A DNA stretch of 64,000 nt from Brachionus manjavacas. Lineage: Eukaryota > Rotifera > Eurotatoria > Ploima > Brachionidae. The stretch covers positions 372,001 through 436,000 of the forward strand of contig JAHQIY010000006.1 in NCBI GenBank assembly GCA_019054805.1, in the 5' to 3' direction. Each line of letters opens with the position of its first letter. Within the stretch, counting starts at the first letter, position 1. Shown here piece after piece: positions 44,796 through 54,429 of the stretch. The notes beneath the pieces were generated by a model. The model had not been told where the DNA came from, did not search any database, and worked only from the letters and a program-made list of their open reading frames with translations. Made by a program: the position numbers and the translations under genes.

Positions 44796-46080
44796 AATCC
44801 CCCTGTTTAAGATTGCATGGTCCTCGATGAACTCGATTTTTTGAAACTTCAGTTTGACAAAAAAAAATATAATTGAAATTTAAATAATTGAAAAATGATT
44901 AAAAAAAATGATTGTTAATTGCTTCTTTATTAAATTAATCTTTGTTTTATTTCGAACATTTAATCGTGTAACTTCATTTGCTTCTTGTTCACTTATTAGT
45001 TTTCTTAGTTGTTTATATCCATTGTTTTTCTTGATAAAATTTTTAGATCGTTAAGCATAATTTTTGTTAAATTAATTTGTGATTTAACATTATCTATCGA
45101 AAGATTTTGATATTTTTGTTTTATAAGTATTTCTTTTTGGTTAAATGTTAGTTTTTTCCATTTCCAATTCTCTTCTTTAGATGAGAAATCTGGAAGATTT
45201 TAATTTTCTTTAATTGATTCAAAATGTTCCATTCTTTTATATGAAAATATAATTTTTTTTATTTCTTACACATATTTTTAAACAAAAATAAAATTGTTTC
45301 AATGTTTATTGAATCAGCACATCTGCTGGATTCGTTTTCGCTCTATTTCGCTTGTTTAAGTTATTTTTTAAGCGACTTTTAATTATGCATTTTGAAAAAG
45401 CGAAAGTTGTCTTTATCTCTTCTTCTAATATTTCTCTTTTTTTTATGGATTTTCTATAAGGTCTTTGGACTTCATATTGAGACTTCATCCGTTGTTATAA
45501 TTACGTGTTTATCGACTTGACTCTTTGTTATATCTTTTATACTCGTTACGAATCTATCTTTTATTGTCAAAAGATTTTTCATCTGTCAATTTTTTCAGTT
45601 ATCACTTTGTTGCAGTATTCTTTTTCTGAAACTTCAAAATAAGCTACTTCACAAGGAAACTTTAAGCTTCTTTCACTTGGGTTAAGACTAGCTCCTGTAC
45701 GCATAAACCAATCAAGACCACTGTTTTACCACTGTTTTACCACTGTTTTACCATTATTTATTTTAACAATATTTTTATCTGCTGTTTAAATTATTATATC
45801 AGACTCTTTATTTTTTTATTTCTTTTCACAAAATTTTTGCTTAATATTTAAGTTGTACATCCCTTACAACTGGAGCTGTTTTATCTAGCACGAGCCTAAA
45901 GCAGAGGAGAAATTTTATCTACATTGTCTATCTAAACGAATTCTATATTTTTTCTTTCACAAAACTGACTAATTCGATATATTTCGATATAGATTCGACA
46001 TTTTACCTTTCGATATTAATAAGTGTCGATATTTTTACCATACGTTATTTTTAATTTTCGATATTATGTCATACGCTCGC
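44796..46080 (-). pseudogene. Ty3/gypsy-like remnant (protease to pre-RT)
   Basis: The clearest piece is 'GLDWFMRTGASLNPSERSL' with KFP (about 45720-45650), which matches the segment after the retropepsin domain (IlGmDwl...gasi) of gypsy elements. It is followed by 'EVAYFEVSEKEY' and a 60-codon Lys-rich frame (45488-45306). Reverse transcriptase and integrase are not visible. Just upstream is a triple 12-bp tandem repeat (ACCACTGTTTT, 45719-45755). It sits inside a CR1-like LINE: endonuclease on one side, RT on the other. Confidence 0.45.
45965..46075. repeat. Cluster of TCGATAT motifs
   Basis: At least five TCGATAT/ATATCGA-type words occur within about 100 bp (near 45978, 45989, 46011, 46028 and 46058). 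This spacing is unlike the surrounding AT-rich DNA and could be a protein-binding array, perhaps the retroelement's 5' regulatory region. Confidence 0.4.
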
Positions 46081-46084
46081 GCTT

Positions 46085-47450
46085 TCATCATTCTAATTGA
46101 TTAATTGCAGACTTTCTGGTTGTTGATGTAGCTTTATAGTTTCTTGGGTTCTTTTTTAAACTTCGAGGTAAGGTTGGATTCAAAGTTGGGGCACGCCAAC
46201 CTGACTGATATTTTTATATCTTTGCATACCTTCTTATATTTCTTCCAAACACTTTCACACAAGTGACCCGCTCTGATACGACAGAATAGTCCAAACTTTT
46301 AGCCTTGCTTTTGATCTCTTTGCTTAGCCACTTTGGTCTTAGTTTAATTATTGAGGAAGGTTCGATGTTAAAAATACTGGTTAGGCCTAGCCAAGAGGAA
46401 CTTCAACAAAGGTATGTGCAGTTTTCTCTAATCATGGCATCCTTTTCTTTCTTGACCCAAGTGCAGCGTTCACTTCACTCCTGTAGAAATATCAACAAGT
46501 ACTGAAAACAACCTGTGATTTCTCGATTTTATTTGGTATTCCCAGTTCAAGATGCAGTGCATTCAATTTTTATTCGACGAATAGATCGGTGGCCCATTTA
46601 AAGATCAGGTAGACTCGACTAGGAAAGTTAGAAATGATCAGGTCCAGGACGTTGTTGCCAAAGGGAGGCTGATTGACTAATTGAAAAAGCTTTTAACCAA
46701 AGCGGCAATATACCATTTCAATGCTCGACTTGCGGCTTTTCTTTTTTCGAATGTGACAAAAAGATCGGTTCATTTAATATCTGGGTGGTTCAAGTCGCCA
46801 GCTATTAACAGTCCTAGGCTTCTTCTGTCGGTCAGGATTTTTGATCTTGCGATGGCTTTAAGGATAGCTCGGTTAGAGTCGTGAAATGATTGAAGTAGTG
46901 GCCCGTAGATGCAGCCAACAACAAGGGACTCTTTATTCAGGAAAACATTGCACCATATCATTTAACTATCATTGGGCACCTCCAGCTCTTCCATGGCTAC
47001 AACATCCTTTCAACATAAATGGCTACGCCTCCGTTCGGTTCTTCATAAAATGGTTGAATCCGTCTAAAGCTACCAACGATTTGTCGTTGAGTCAGGTTTC
47101 GGTAATCAAAAGATGTACGGAATTGAAGCAGAGTGGATGAAGGTCTTTAACTCGTCAAATTAGTTCACAAGTGATGAATCATTGGAACTCAGAATCTCAA
47201 TTTAGTAAAACCTTCTAATTTTGATATGGGACAGTTTAAATTTAACTCTTTGGCAGTTGAGTGACACTGTTGATAAATTTGTCATTGAACATCGAGCGCT
47301 TTACTAGTTTCTTTGAGGCATCCAATACTCACTATTGCTCCTCTTTATTACTCAGTTGGATATGGATTGTATCCGCTGGGACTCTTGTACTACTTTGTTT
47401 GTCAAATTTGATGATTCGACAGGTTTTCCCCATTAAATAGAGACAAAAGT
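46085..47450 (-). pseudogene. CR1-like LINE endonuclease (and ORF1 tail) fragment
   Basis: Minus strand, right to left: an ORF1-like tail around 47440-47290 (antisense match of 'VLDASRK...' at 24.3 kb), then endonuclease text 'EEPNGGVAIYVERML', 'LVVGCIYGPL' and 'LGLLIAGDLNHPDIKW', then linker. GVAIYV and GDLNHPDI are landmarks of APE-type LINE endonucleases. Several stops. It is the 5' continuation of the RT piece at 44.1-44.57 kb, split by the LTR element. Confidence 0.65.
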
Positions 47451-47459
47451 TTCGATTTA

Positions 47460-48235
47460 GTTTTCAGAGAAAAAAGAGTCTATGATAAGGTAGAAATTAC
47501 ACAATCGAGTTGGATAGTTACAAAGCTAGATTCGAAACCTCGTCTGTATTCGTTTACCAGTCTAAGACTTAAGGCAACAGAATTAGTAAGTCCAGTCTTG
47601 AAATATCTTTCGCTTAATTCAAAAAGCCGGTTCGTAATTCAGTGTCCAAACCTTGGTTAAAGAATGTATCGAACTGCTGATTTTTGAAAAGTTTGAAGTT
47701 TTAATGTTGGAATCAGATTAATTAAAAAAGGGAAAATTATAGTCTAAAATGGAACGAATAAGCGATTTATATAAATTTGCAAGTGTATTGTGATGTAGGC
47801 GCCAGTTTTTGTTAGGTAAGATTTTAATTAAATTTAGCCTAGAGTTGCAAAGCCTTTTTAATTCATCAATCATCATCAATCCTTTTGCCTCAAATTATCC
47901 ACATATATTTTCAAATCAAGATTGACGAAAACGATCTTGAGTCTAGAAAAGATCTGGTCGAATAAATTAAGTACTTTAGCAGTTGCATTTTGATCATTTT
48001 GTACACAAGTCCTTCATGCCAGACACTGTCAAATGCTTTTGATATATCAAAAAAAAAGACAACATATTTTTTTTTTTTTGTTTAACATTTCAGTTATTTT
48101 CTGAATAAGAAATAAAGATTGTCCGCTGTGCGTCTTTTTTTTCGGGATCCTTATTGCTCTTGAATGAGTAAAAAATATCTTTTTATGTAATTGTAAAATC
48201 AGGCAAATTTTTGAGCATTAAATTGCGAATTAAGT
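47460..48235 (-). pseudogene. LINE reverse-transcriptase fragment (18.4-kb family)
   Basis: Minus-strand text includes 'FFDISKAFDSVWHEGLVYKM' (about 48060-48000) and 'NRLFELSERYFKTGLTNSVA' (about 47640-47580), equivalent to 'FFDISKAFDRVWHEG' and 'NRLFELSRRNVGTGLSQS' of the 18.4-kb LINE. The middle with the FADD box is lost. Confidence 0.65.
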
Positions 48236-48603
48236 GATGACAAGATGCTCAATTTTCTTTAATTTTTTAATTTTAAAATTATTTCAGTTATGGAAATTGA
48301 TTCGAAAAGATTATTCTTTTTTTTTTCAGAAAAAAAGTTTGAAATTTCAAAGTTGGACTTCGGTTTTCGTGGTTAGGTTTGTAAGATCAGGATTTGGACT
48401 AAACGTTTAAGCCAATAGTTCTCCAAAAAGCTGTCATTTTTCTTCATCCGATTTGTAAAAAATATTGTTCAATACTAACGTTTGTATCATGTTTGAACTT
48501 TTTTTGTTCGAAATTTATTGATTTTGCGCAATAACAAAAAAATGTATGAAAAAAAATTAATTTTTTTTAAATGAAGAAATTTCTGGCGAACATACCAGCA
48601 AAA

Positions 48604-48676
48604 GCCCGTATGGCCGAATGGTTTGCGTGTAAGTCATGCAAGCAGAGGATCGAAGATTCAAACCCGCTGAGGGTAA
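48604..48676 (+). tRNA. tRNA-like sequence (pseudogene or SINE head)
   Basis: GCCCGTATGGCCGAATGGTT has a tRNA A-box (TGGCCGAATGG) of the Leu/Ser type, and AGATTCAAACCC about 35 bp later is a B-box. The 3' end does not pair with the 5' GCCCGTA, so a functional tRNA is unlikely. No anticodon can be assigned with confidence. Confidence 0.35.
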
Positions 48677-49149
48677 AATAACGACAACACTAGGATAGAA
48701 TAACGACAATTATTATACCAGACCCTTCACATGCTACCCAGCTAATAATTACAAGCAAGATCTTAATAAGAATCTTAAAAAGTTTCTCAAAATGTTCTTT
48801 GTATGTTTCTAAGCAAGAATCTTATAAGCCCTTGCCACGATTTTTTTAAGTTCGTAACAAGATCTTATAAGATTTTTATTAGAAATTTAAAGATGGTATA
48901 TTTGAAAAAATCTTATGAAAATCAACAAATATTTTTAATTATTTGTGTCTAAAAGATTAATTTCAAATTTTAATTTCATATTTTGTTTAATTAAGATAAT
49001 TTAGAGATTCAGGCAAGATACTCAGAAAATTTTTGAATAAATTAGAAAAAAAAAAAAATTAAATTGGCTAAATTTTATTTAAATAAAATGTTTAATATTT
49101 AATTTTAAATATTAGAAATCAATTTTTCCTTTGAAATGCCGGAAAGATA

Positions 49150-49545
49150 ATAAAAATAAAAATTCGGCCTGACGGACCTAATTACGAGAAGATTGAGAGG
49201 AGATCTGATCCAGTCGTTCAAGATAATTAATAAAATTGAGTTAGTTCAGTTTAAAAAAGGATTAACCTATGGTCAAAGTGGTCAAGTATACGACTTAAGT
49301 AGGCATTCAAAGTCTATGCGTCGTGAACAGATAAAAAACTGTTCCTCGCGTTTCCATTTTTTACAAATAGAGTTGAAAACATATGGAACCAATTACCGAA
49401 TGAAAAGGTTAGCGTAAAAAGGTTAAATATTTTTAAGTCGAAATTTGATGCTTGGCTAGTGAAAAAAGAAGCGACTGCTTTAGCTCATTAGAGCTCTGCT
49501 CGGGTTTTTTTCCGAGTTGAAGTTCAACATACTACTACTAATATA
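49150..49545 (+). pseudogene. CR1-like LINE 3' fragment (RT C-terminus)
   Basis: The plus strand reads 'RLRGDLIQSFKIINKIE', 'DLSRHSKSMRREQIKNCSSR', then in another frame 'NRVENIWNQLPNEKVSVKRL' and 'FKSKFDAWLVKK'. This is the standard end of many LINE polymerases (RGDLI...F...R...WN.LP...FK..LD). One frameshift; no tail identified. Confidence 0.65.
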
Positions 49546-50309
49546 AATTTATTTGCTTACCTGTCCTGAGCTAAAGCTTCCCTAAGTAAAATCAAAAATA
49601 TTTGATAATTAAGGATAATGAAAAAAAAGAAAAAATAAATTAAAACAAAAATACCCTGAAATAAAATGTGATTATTAGAAAAAAAATTAATTTAGCGAAG
49701 CTATCATGATATCATCTAGTAGCGGTTCTCTGAATTCATCACTTTCGTCATTAGTTTTTCGTTGTTAGATTCCTGGACTAGAATTCTTATTTTTTGAATC
49801 CTTTTTGTTTGGATCTTACGCTTTGATTTTCTACATCAGTGCTTGATTGATCTACATTTAAAAAAATTCCACTCAATTTTAGCTAAAAATATATTCAGAA
49901 AAATTAAATTTTCTTATATTTCTTCTTGAGTCAATACATTTTTTTCTTAGTGAGTTAACAATTGGTGGCCAAAACTCATTAAAGGTTTCTCCTGTTTTTA
50001 GCTTCTTTAAATAGCATGCTTAAATAAAATAAATGTTAGAAAATAATTATAATTATAAATAAGAAATTTCACATTTTATTTATAAGCATGCCTTAATTTT
50101 AAATACCTTACGTTCGTTTCGGATGTTATTTTTGAGTATACATTTGCACGTTTTAAAAAATAAAACGGAAATTTATTAATTAAATAGCTAGATAAAAAAC
50201 ATTTCTTTCATACCTTTACACAATTTAAATACATTTGTTTTACTTAAAATTATGTTTATTTGTTTTAAGTTAAAATTAATTCAAAATTTGCTTAATTTTT
50301 CATATAGAA

Positions 50310-50355
50310 CGAACAAATGTATCTTTGTTCATAAGTTCAAAGATACATTTGTTCG
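50310..50355. repeat. Perfect 18-bp hairpin
   Basis: CGAACAAATGTATCTTTG (50310-50327) and its exact reverse complement (50338-50355) flank the 10-base loop TTCATAAGTT. It resembles a miRNA-like or terminator-like stem only in shape; no other evidence supports a function. Confidence 0.6.
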
Positions 50356-50640
50356 ACTTGATCAATCTCAAAGTTTGAAATTCCTAAGAAATAGTTTAAT
50401 AGTTTTTGACTTTTTGCTGGACGCTATAAAGTATTGTTGAGGTCTTCAAGTGTGGGTGCTTGAGCCTAACGGTTTGTACTTGAGGTTAAGTACGGTTTAT
50501 TGATACGGTTTGGGTTTTGAATGAAAAACGGTTTATATTTTTGGTTTTAACATTTATTGAATTTTTATTCGAGAAAATTATAACACAAAAGAGAGAATTA
50601 TATGTAACAAAAAAAGAGAAAAACAATTAAATTATTACAA

Positions 50641-50690
50641 AGCATGTTTCACTAGTCATTAACCGAAGTTAAGTAATAGTGAAACTATGC
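50641..50690 (+). ncRNA. 5S rRNA-like hairpin
   Basis: A stem GTTTCACTA/TAGTGAAAC (50646-50654 with 50677-50685), extendable by GCAT/ATGC across a one-base bulge, encloses TTAACCGAAGTTAAGTAA. The loop matches the highly conserved loop C and internal promoter region of 5S rRNA (CCGAAGTTAAGC), while the stem sequence differs from 5S but is fully paired. The rest of a 5S gene is not recognisable. It could be a 5S-derived SINE or pseudogene. Confidence 0.3.
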
Positions 50691-50845
50691 AATTAGAGTG
50701 AGGAGCTACGTGTTAGTCCGCAACAGTATTCTTTATTGGTTTGATAGTTTTGATATCTTTTGAGGTCTATGATATTTACTTGATATTAGTAAATATTTTC
50801 AATATTCTTGTAAATATTTTATTTAATTTTCTTTCAAAAGTCCAA

Positions 50846-51032
50846 GTCCAGGCTTTAAAATTTTGAATATTGTAAAGACATTTATGCGAAAATTGTAAGA
50901 AAATTCTGATATTTGGCAAATCTATTGCATTAAACAACCCTCAAACGACAAAGAGTATAAAAATTTTTTGATATTAAGCCTGATCTAGCAAATTTAAAAA
51001 AAAGTCCGGACTTCGACTTTGAAACAATTCTG
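50846..51032. mobile_element. Truncated hAT-type MITE
   Basis: It shares AAGTCCAGGCTTTAAAATTT, AAGCCTGATCTAGCAAATTT and AAGTCCGGACTTCGACTTTG with the 33.1-kb copy and ends GAAACAATTCTG. The left CAGAGTTG end is missing. Confidence 0.5.
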
Positions 51033-51689
51033 TTTTTTATTGAAAAACTTAAAAATTGAGAAAAAAAAGTTTCGTTTAAGAATCTTGAAAATTTTTTTCC
51101 AAGATTGAAGCCAAAGTCGCAAACAAGATCTTATACGATCTAAATGATAGTCTTTTGATTTTCTTAATCATATTTTCTTTCACGATATGCAAAAAAATCT
51201 TTTCAGAAAATTTTAATTTTCTCTGAAAAGATTTTATTAAGAAATATTTGACATATCTTATTTAGAATCTTATTTGGATCTTAAAATTTTTTTCATTTTA
51301 AGATCATTAAAAGATTTTGTAAAAGATAATTGATCCAAATCATGAAAAAACTGACAAAATATATTTTCTTAATGAATCTCTTAAAGGCCTTAAGAGATCT
51401 TACCAAGAATCCTTTTCTTTCTAGATCATAAAAGATCTTAAATAAGAAAGATTTCCTGGGTAGTTCATACATTTAAAGTTGATGATCAATGTCTATGACT
51501 TGACATATTATGTTAGGAGCTTCAGTGAGCCCTTTATCAACGTCGAGGATTGGCAACAATATATAATCTCCAATATTGACTTCAGACAAGAACTTTTTAC
51601 TCCTGGTATTCATTTTCTCAGATTGCTTTGCTTCAAGCAAAGCAATTTTATTTTTCTAAATAAAATTTTAAAACTACTTATATATTTTT

Positions 51690-51905
51690 TGACGAAATTG
51701 AAGAACGTTGCAACACAAGACCAAATCTTATTAGGTTACTGTCAAACAAAAAATGGGATCATTATCAAAAACATTAGGAAACCGTTGTAAATCATTAGTC
51801 GGATCAATTCAAGACTATTCTTTTCCTTGCTTGAATTCACTTTCAGAAAAAATATCAAAAACTACAAGCAATTCAGAATACAGCAATCAAATACAAATCT
51901 TTTAA
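51690..51905 (+). pseudogene. LINE RT fragment (18.4-kb family)
   Basis: The DNA closely parallels 20.47-20.68 kb of the LINE: GACGAAATTGAAGAACGTTG, then TTAGTCGGATCAATTCAAGA and CTACAAGCAATTCAGAATAC. It encodes the region before 'AIQNTAVRSIL' in broken frames. Confidence 0.7.
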
Positions 51906-52018
51906 CATGGCGACGATTTTTTCTCCAGTACAACCATTTAAAAAAAAAAGTCATTGTAAGCATTTTTTAAAAAAAGATAAACTTGATGATAATTGTAACA
52001 CTCACATGTACCCTAAGC

Positions 52019-52275
52019 CAGAGTGGGCAAAAGTCAAAGTCAAGTCTGGACTTTGACTAAAACTAAAATTCTTTTTTAAAAATTTTGTTTTAAACTAAAT
52101 TTAGTTCTCGAATTTCAATGTTTTAAAATTACATTTTATCATTGTTAATTTTTCTGTAATTTGTTGTTAAAATGGAACGATGAGGTCTAATGTTAAAGCC
52201 TGAAAATAATTAAGTCGACTTTGACTTTGACTTTTAACGATTCTGGCTTTAAAGTTTGACTTTTGATCGACTCTG
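52019..52275. mobile_element. hAT-type MITE with perfect TSD
   Basis: It starts CAGAGTGGGCAAAAGTCAAA and ends GACTTTTGATCGACTCTG. A perfect 8-bp duplication CCCTAAGC flanks it (52011-52018 and 52276-52283). AAGTC/GACTT repeats lie inside both ends. It is non-coding, 257 bp. Confidence 0.85.
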
Positions 52276-52283
52276 CCCTAAGC

Positions 52284-52945
52284 CCTGTCCCACTTTATGA
52301 ACAAATATGTTGTATTTTCTTTTTTTAGTTTGAGAATGGAGTACATTCTTTTTTGATTTATTTAAAAGTGCCACACTATTAAATAATCCTGGAATGAACA
52401 TTGGCTTTATAAATAAGGATAAATGAATTAATCTTTCCTTTGATGGATGATGAAGAGTAACTCACTAGTCAAAATTACAAAATAAATTTTTAAAATAAAA
52501 ACTTAAAATTAATTATTTTATTAATTATTTTTTTTATCGAAATTTTAAACTTATAGAGCAAGCGTTCAATTCAAATTTGACAAATAAAATTAATAAAATT
52601 ATTTCTATCATGAAAAAAATTAAATTAAGCAATGCAAAAGATGAATCAAACAGAAATTAATTTGTTCCACATCGTAAACAAACCGAAAATCAAATTGAAT
52701 TTAATAAGGAAACAAGAAAATTTGATAATATATTGCAAAATGAACAGGAAAGAATCGAATTTATGAAATTTTCAAACTTCTTAATAAAAACAAAATTGTC
52801 ACAATATGAATTTTAATTGAATTTGGAAAAAAAATGCTATTCTGTATATATTTAATAAATAAATCAAAAAAATAATTGATAACTAAATTTTCTGATTTTA
52901 TTCATTTCTTTTTATGAGCTAATTCTCATTCAGAATAGAAATATA
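52284..52945. other. Region with one decayed ORF end
   Basis: At about 52590-52816 the plus strand reads as one frame with a single stop, ending 'EFMKFSNFLIKTKLSQYEF' and a terminator. It looks like the C-terminus of a charged, helical protein but I cannot name it. The rest is AT-rich without features. Confidence 0.25.
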
Positions 52946-52948
52946 AAA

Positions 52949-52992
52949 ATAAAATAAAATAAAATAAAATAAAATAAAATAAAATAAAAAAA
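52949..52992. repeat. Microsatellite (AAAAT)n
   Basis: About nine AAAAT/AAATA units in a row, preceded by CATTCAGAATAGAAATATAA, which resembles a worn LINE 3' tail. Confidence 0.75.
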
Positions 52993-53079
52993 TAAGTAAT
53001 AAAAAAATAAGTCAAAAGAAAATTTAAAAACGATATGTCGAAATAACTGCAGATAAGACATGTTTAAGTATGTGATAGT

Positions 53080-53540
53080 TCAGTAAAAAAAGAAGAAATT
53101 GTAATATTCTTCCACCAGTCTGAAGATCAATGGAACAGAATGACTCAATCCTGCCCTGACATATCTCTCACTCAAGTCAAAAAGTTGACTCGAGACTGTT
53201 AGTAGTTTAAGTTATTTGAAGGCTTCTTGGTGCATAATATTGGAAGGGTATCATATTTCAGCTTCAAAATAGATCGAACTGCTGAATTTATACTTGTAGT
53301 TTTTTAATGTTAGTTTTTGAGAAGGTATTTAATCAAGGAAAAGAATAATCCAAAGCCATTTTTCAACTTTTTTTATATACTTTTTAATCATGTTTTGAAG
53401 ATTTCCTATCTAATTAAAAATAAAAAATTAACCAGATCATCTGCAAAAAGAAGAAAGCTTTTTTAATTTTTTTTTGGTATGTCATTTATGAAAATGCTGA
53501 AAAGAAGCGGACAAATCACCAAAAATAGTCCTTTTCGGTA
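53080..53540 (-). pseudogene. LINE RT fragment (18.4-kb family)
   Basis: The minus strand carries 'ICPLLFSIFINDIPKK', 'LLFADDLVNF' (about 53520-53425) and then 'SAVRSILKLKYDTLP' (about 53285-53240) and a 'SRLFEL...RLVEEY' equivalent. These match the 18.4-kb LINE, with deletions between blocks. Confidence 0.65.
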
Positions 53541-53785
53541 ATATTTTAACTGGAAGGCATAGAAGATGAAGACCAGAATGATAGTGTACGGATTGCTTAA
53601 AAGAGGACAGTGAGAGAGCTTGAATTGTCTGCACTAAATGAGTGCATGAATCGATAATCGAAAGACATGGGAATTCTTAGGGCTCATGGTTAAACTTGCT
53701 ATTTTCCAGGATTTCGGGACTTGACACAGTTCCAAACTCATGCTAAAGATGATTGATGAATTATTTTTAATATAAATGTATCAAT

Positions 53786-53911
53786 CAGACTTGTTTAAAA
53801 GTCACAAGTCCAAATCCGGACTTTTTTTTTCAAAAGTCCGAGTCGAAGACTTTTTTTTTAATCTTTTAAGTCCGGACTTGGACTTTATTTTAGTACTTTT
53901 AAACAACTCTT
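53786..53911. mobile_element. Short hAT-type MITE
   Basis: 126 bp from CAGACTTGTTTAAAAGTCAC to GTACTTTTAAACAACTCT. The flanks are GTATCAAT (53778-53785) and GCATCAAT (53912-53919), one mismatch. The interior is almost entirely AAGTCCGGACTT-type repeats. Confidence 0.75.
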
Positions 53912-54016
53912 GCATCAATATAATAACATAATAATAATAATATAAGTTACAAAAAGCTAGCAAGCTAGACTTGCGAAGATGGGAAACAGTAGGATCCCAT
54001 CTATGGTAACTGTGGT

Positions 54017-54425
54017 ATGAACACTGTGTTTAGAGCAAAGTCACTGCCAACTCTGCCTCCATCACACAGAAGATTGTTATTCATTAGGTCACCATTCCCT
54101 CGTATCGATTTTACCAAGCCTCATGACTTTATCCATGATAGGTTTCTCCTTACTTCTGTGCTTATCCAGTCTGTTCTTGAATTGGTTGACGGATATGGAT
54201 TGAACGATCGCTTGGGATAGGGCGTTCCATGGCATAGCCACTCTTTAAGTGAAAAAGTGCTCTCTCAGTTGGCTGTTGGCTGGAAGTGGTCGGACAAAGC
54301 TGTGCTGGTTGGAGCTTCTTCTTGTTCTACCGTTGACTTTGACAGACAGGGCTATGTGCCAGTTTACAATGTTAGTGCCTGTGTAACATTTAAAGAATTG
54401 AATAAGATCACCTCTGAAAACATAC
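54017..54425 (-). pseudogene. CR1-like LINE 3' fragment (RT C-terminus)
   Basis: The minus strand reads 'RGDLIQFFKCYTGTNIVNWH', 'RTRRSSNQHSFVRPLPANSQ', 'REHFFT' then 'RVAMPWNALSQAIVQSISVN' and 'QFKNRLDKH'. This is the usual polymerase end of CR1/L2-like LINEs and belongs to a different family from the 18.4-kb element. Confidence 0.7.
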
Positions 54426-54429
54426 TAAA

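Larger units (their letters stand above)
48735..51463. mobile_element. Putative DNA transposon with TACCCAG ends
   Basis: The left end reads TACCCAGCTAATAATTACAA and the right end ATTTCCTGGGTA, i.e. TACCCAGGAAAT inverted. Both flanks of the region are rich in AAGATCTTA-type words (near 48757, 48862, 51128, 51400 and 51426), as in subterminal binding arrays. Inside are a LINE scrap, hairpins and a hAT piece. No transposase and no clear target duplication are seen, so the unit is provisional. Confidence 0.35.
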
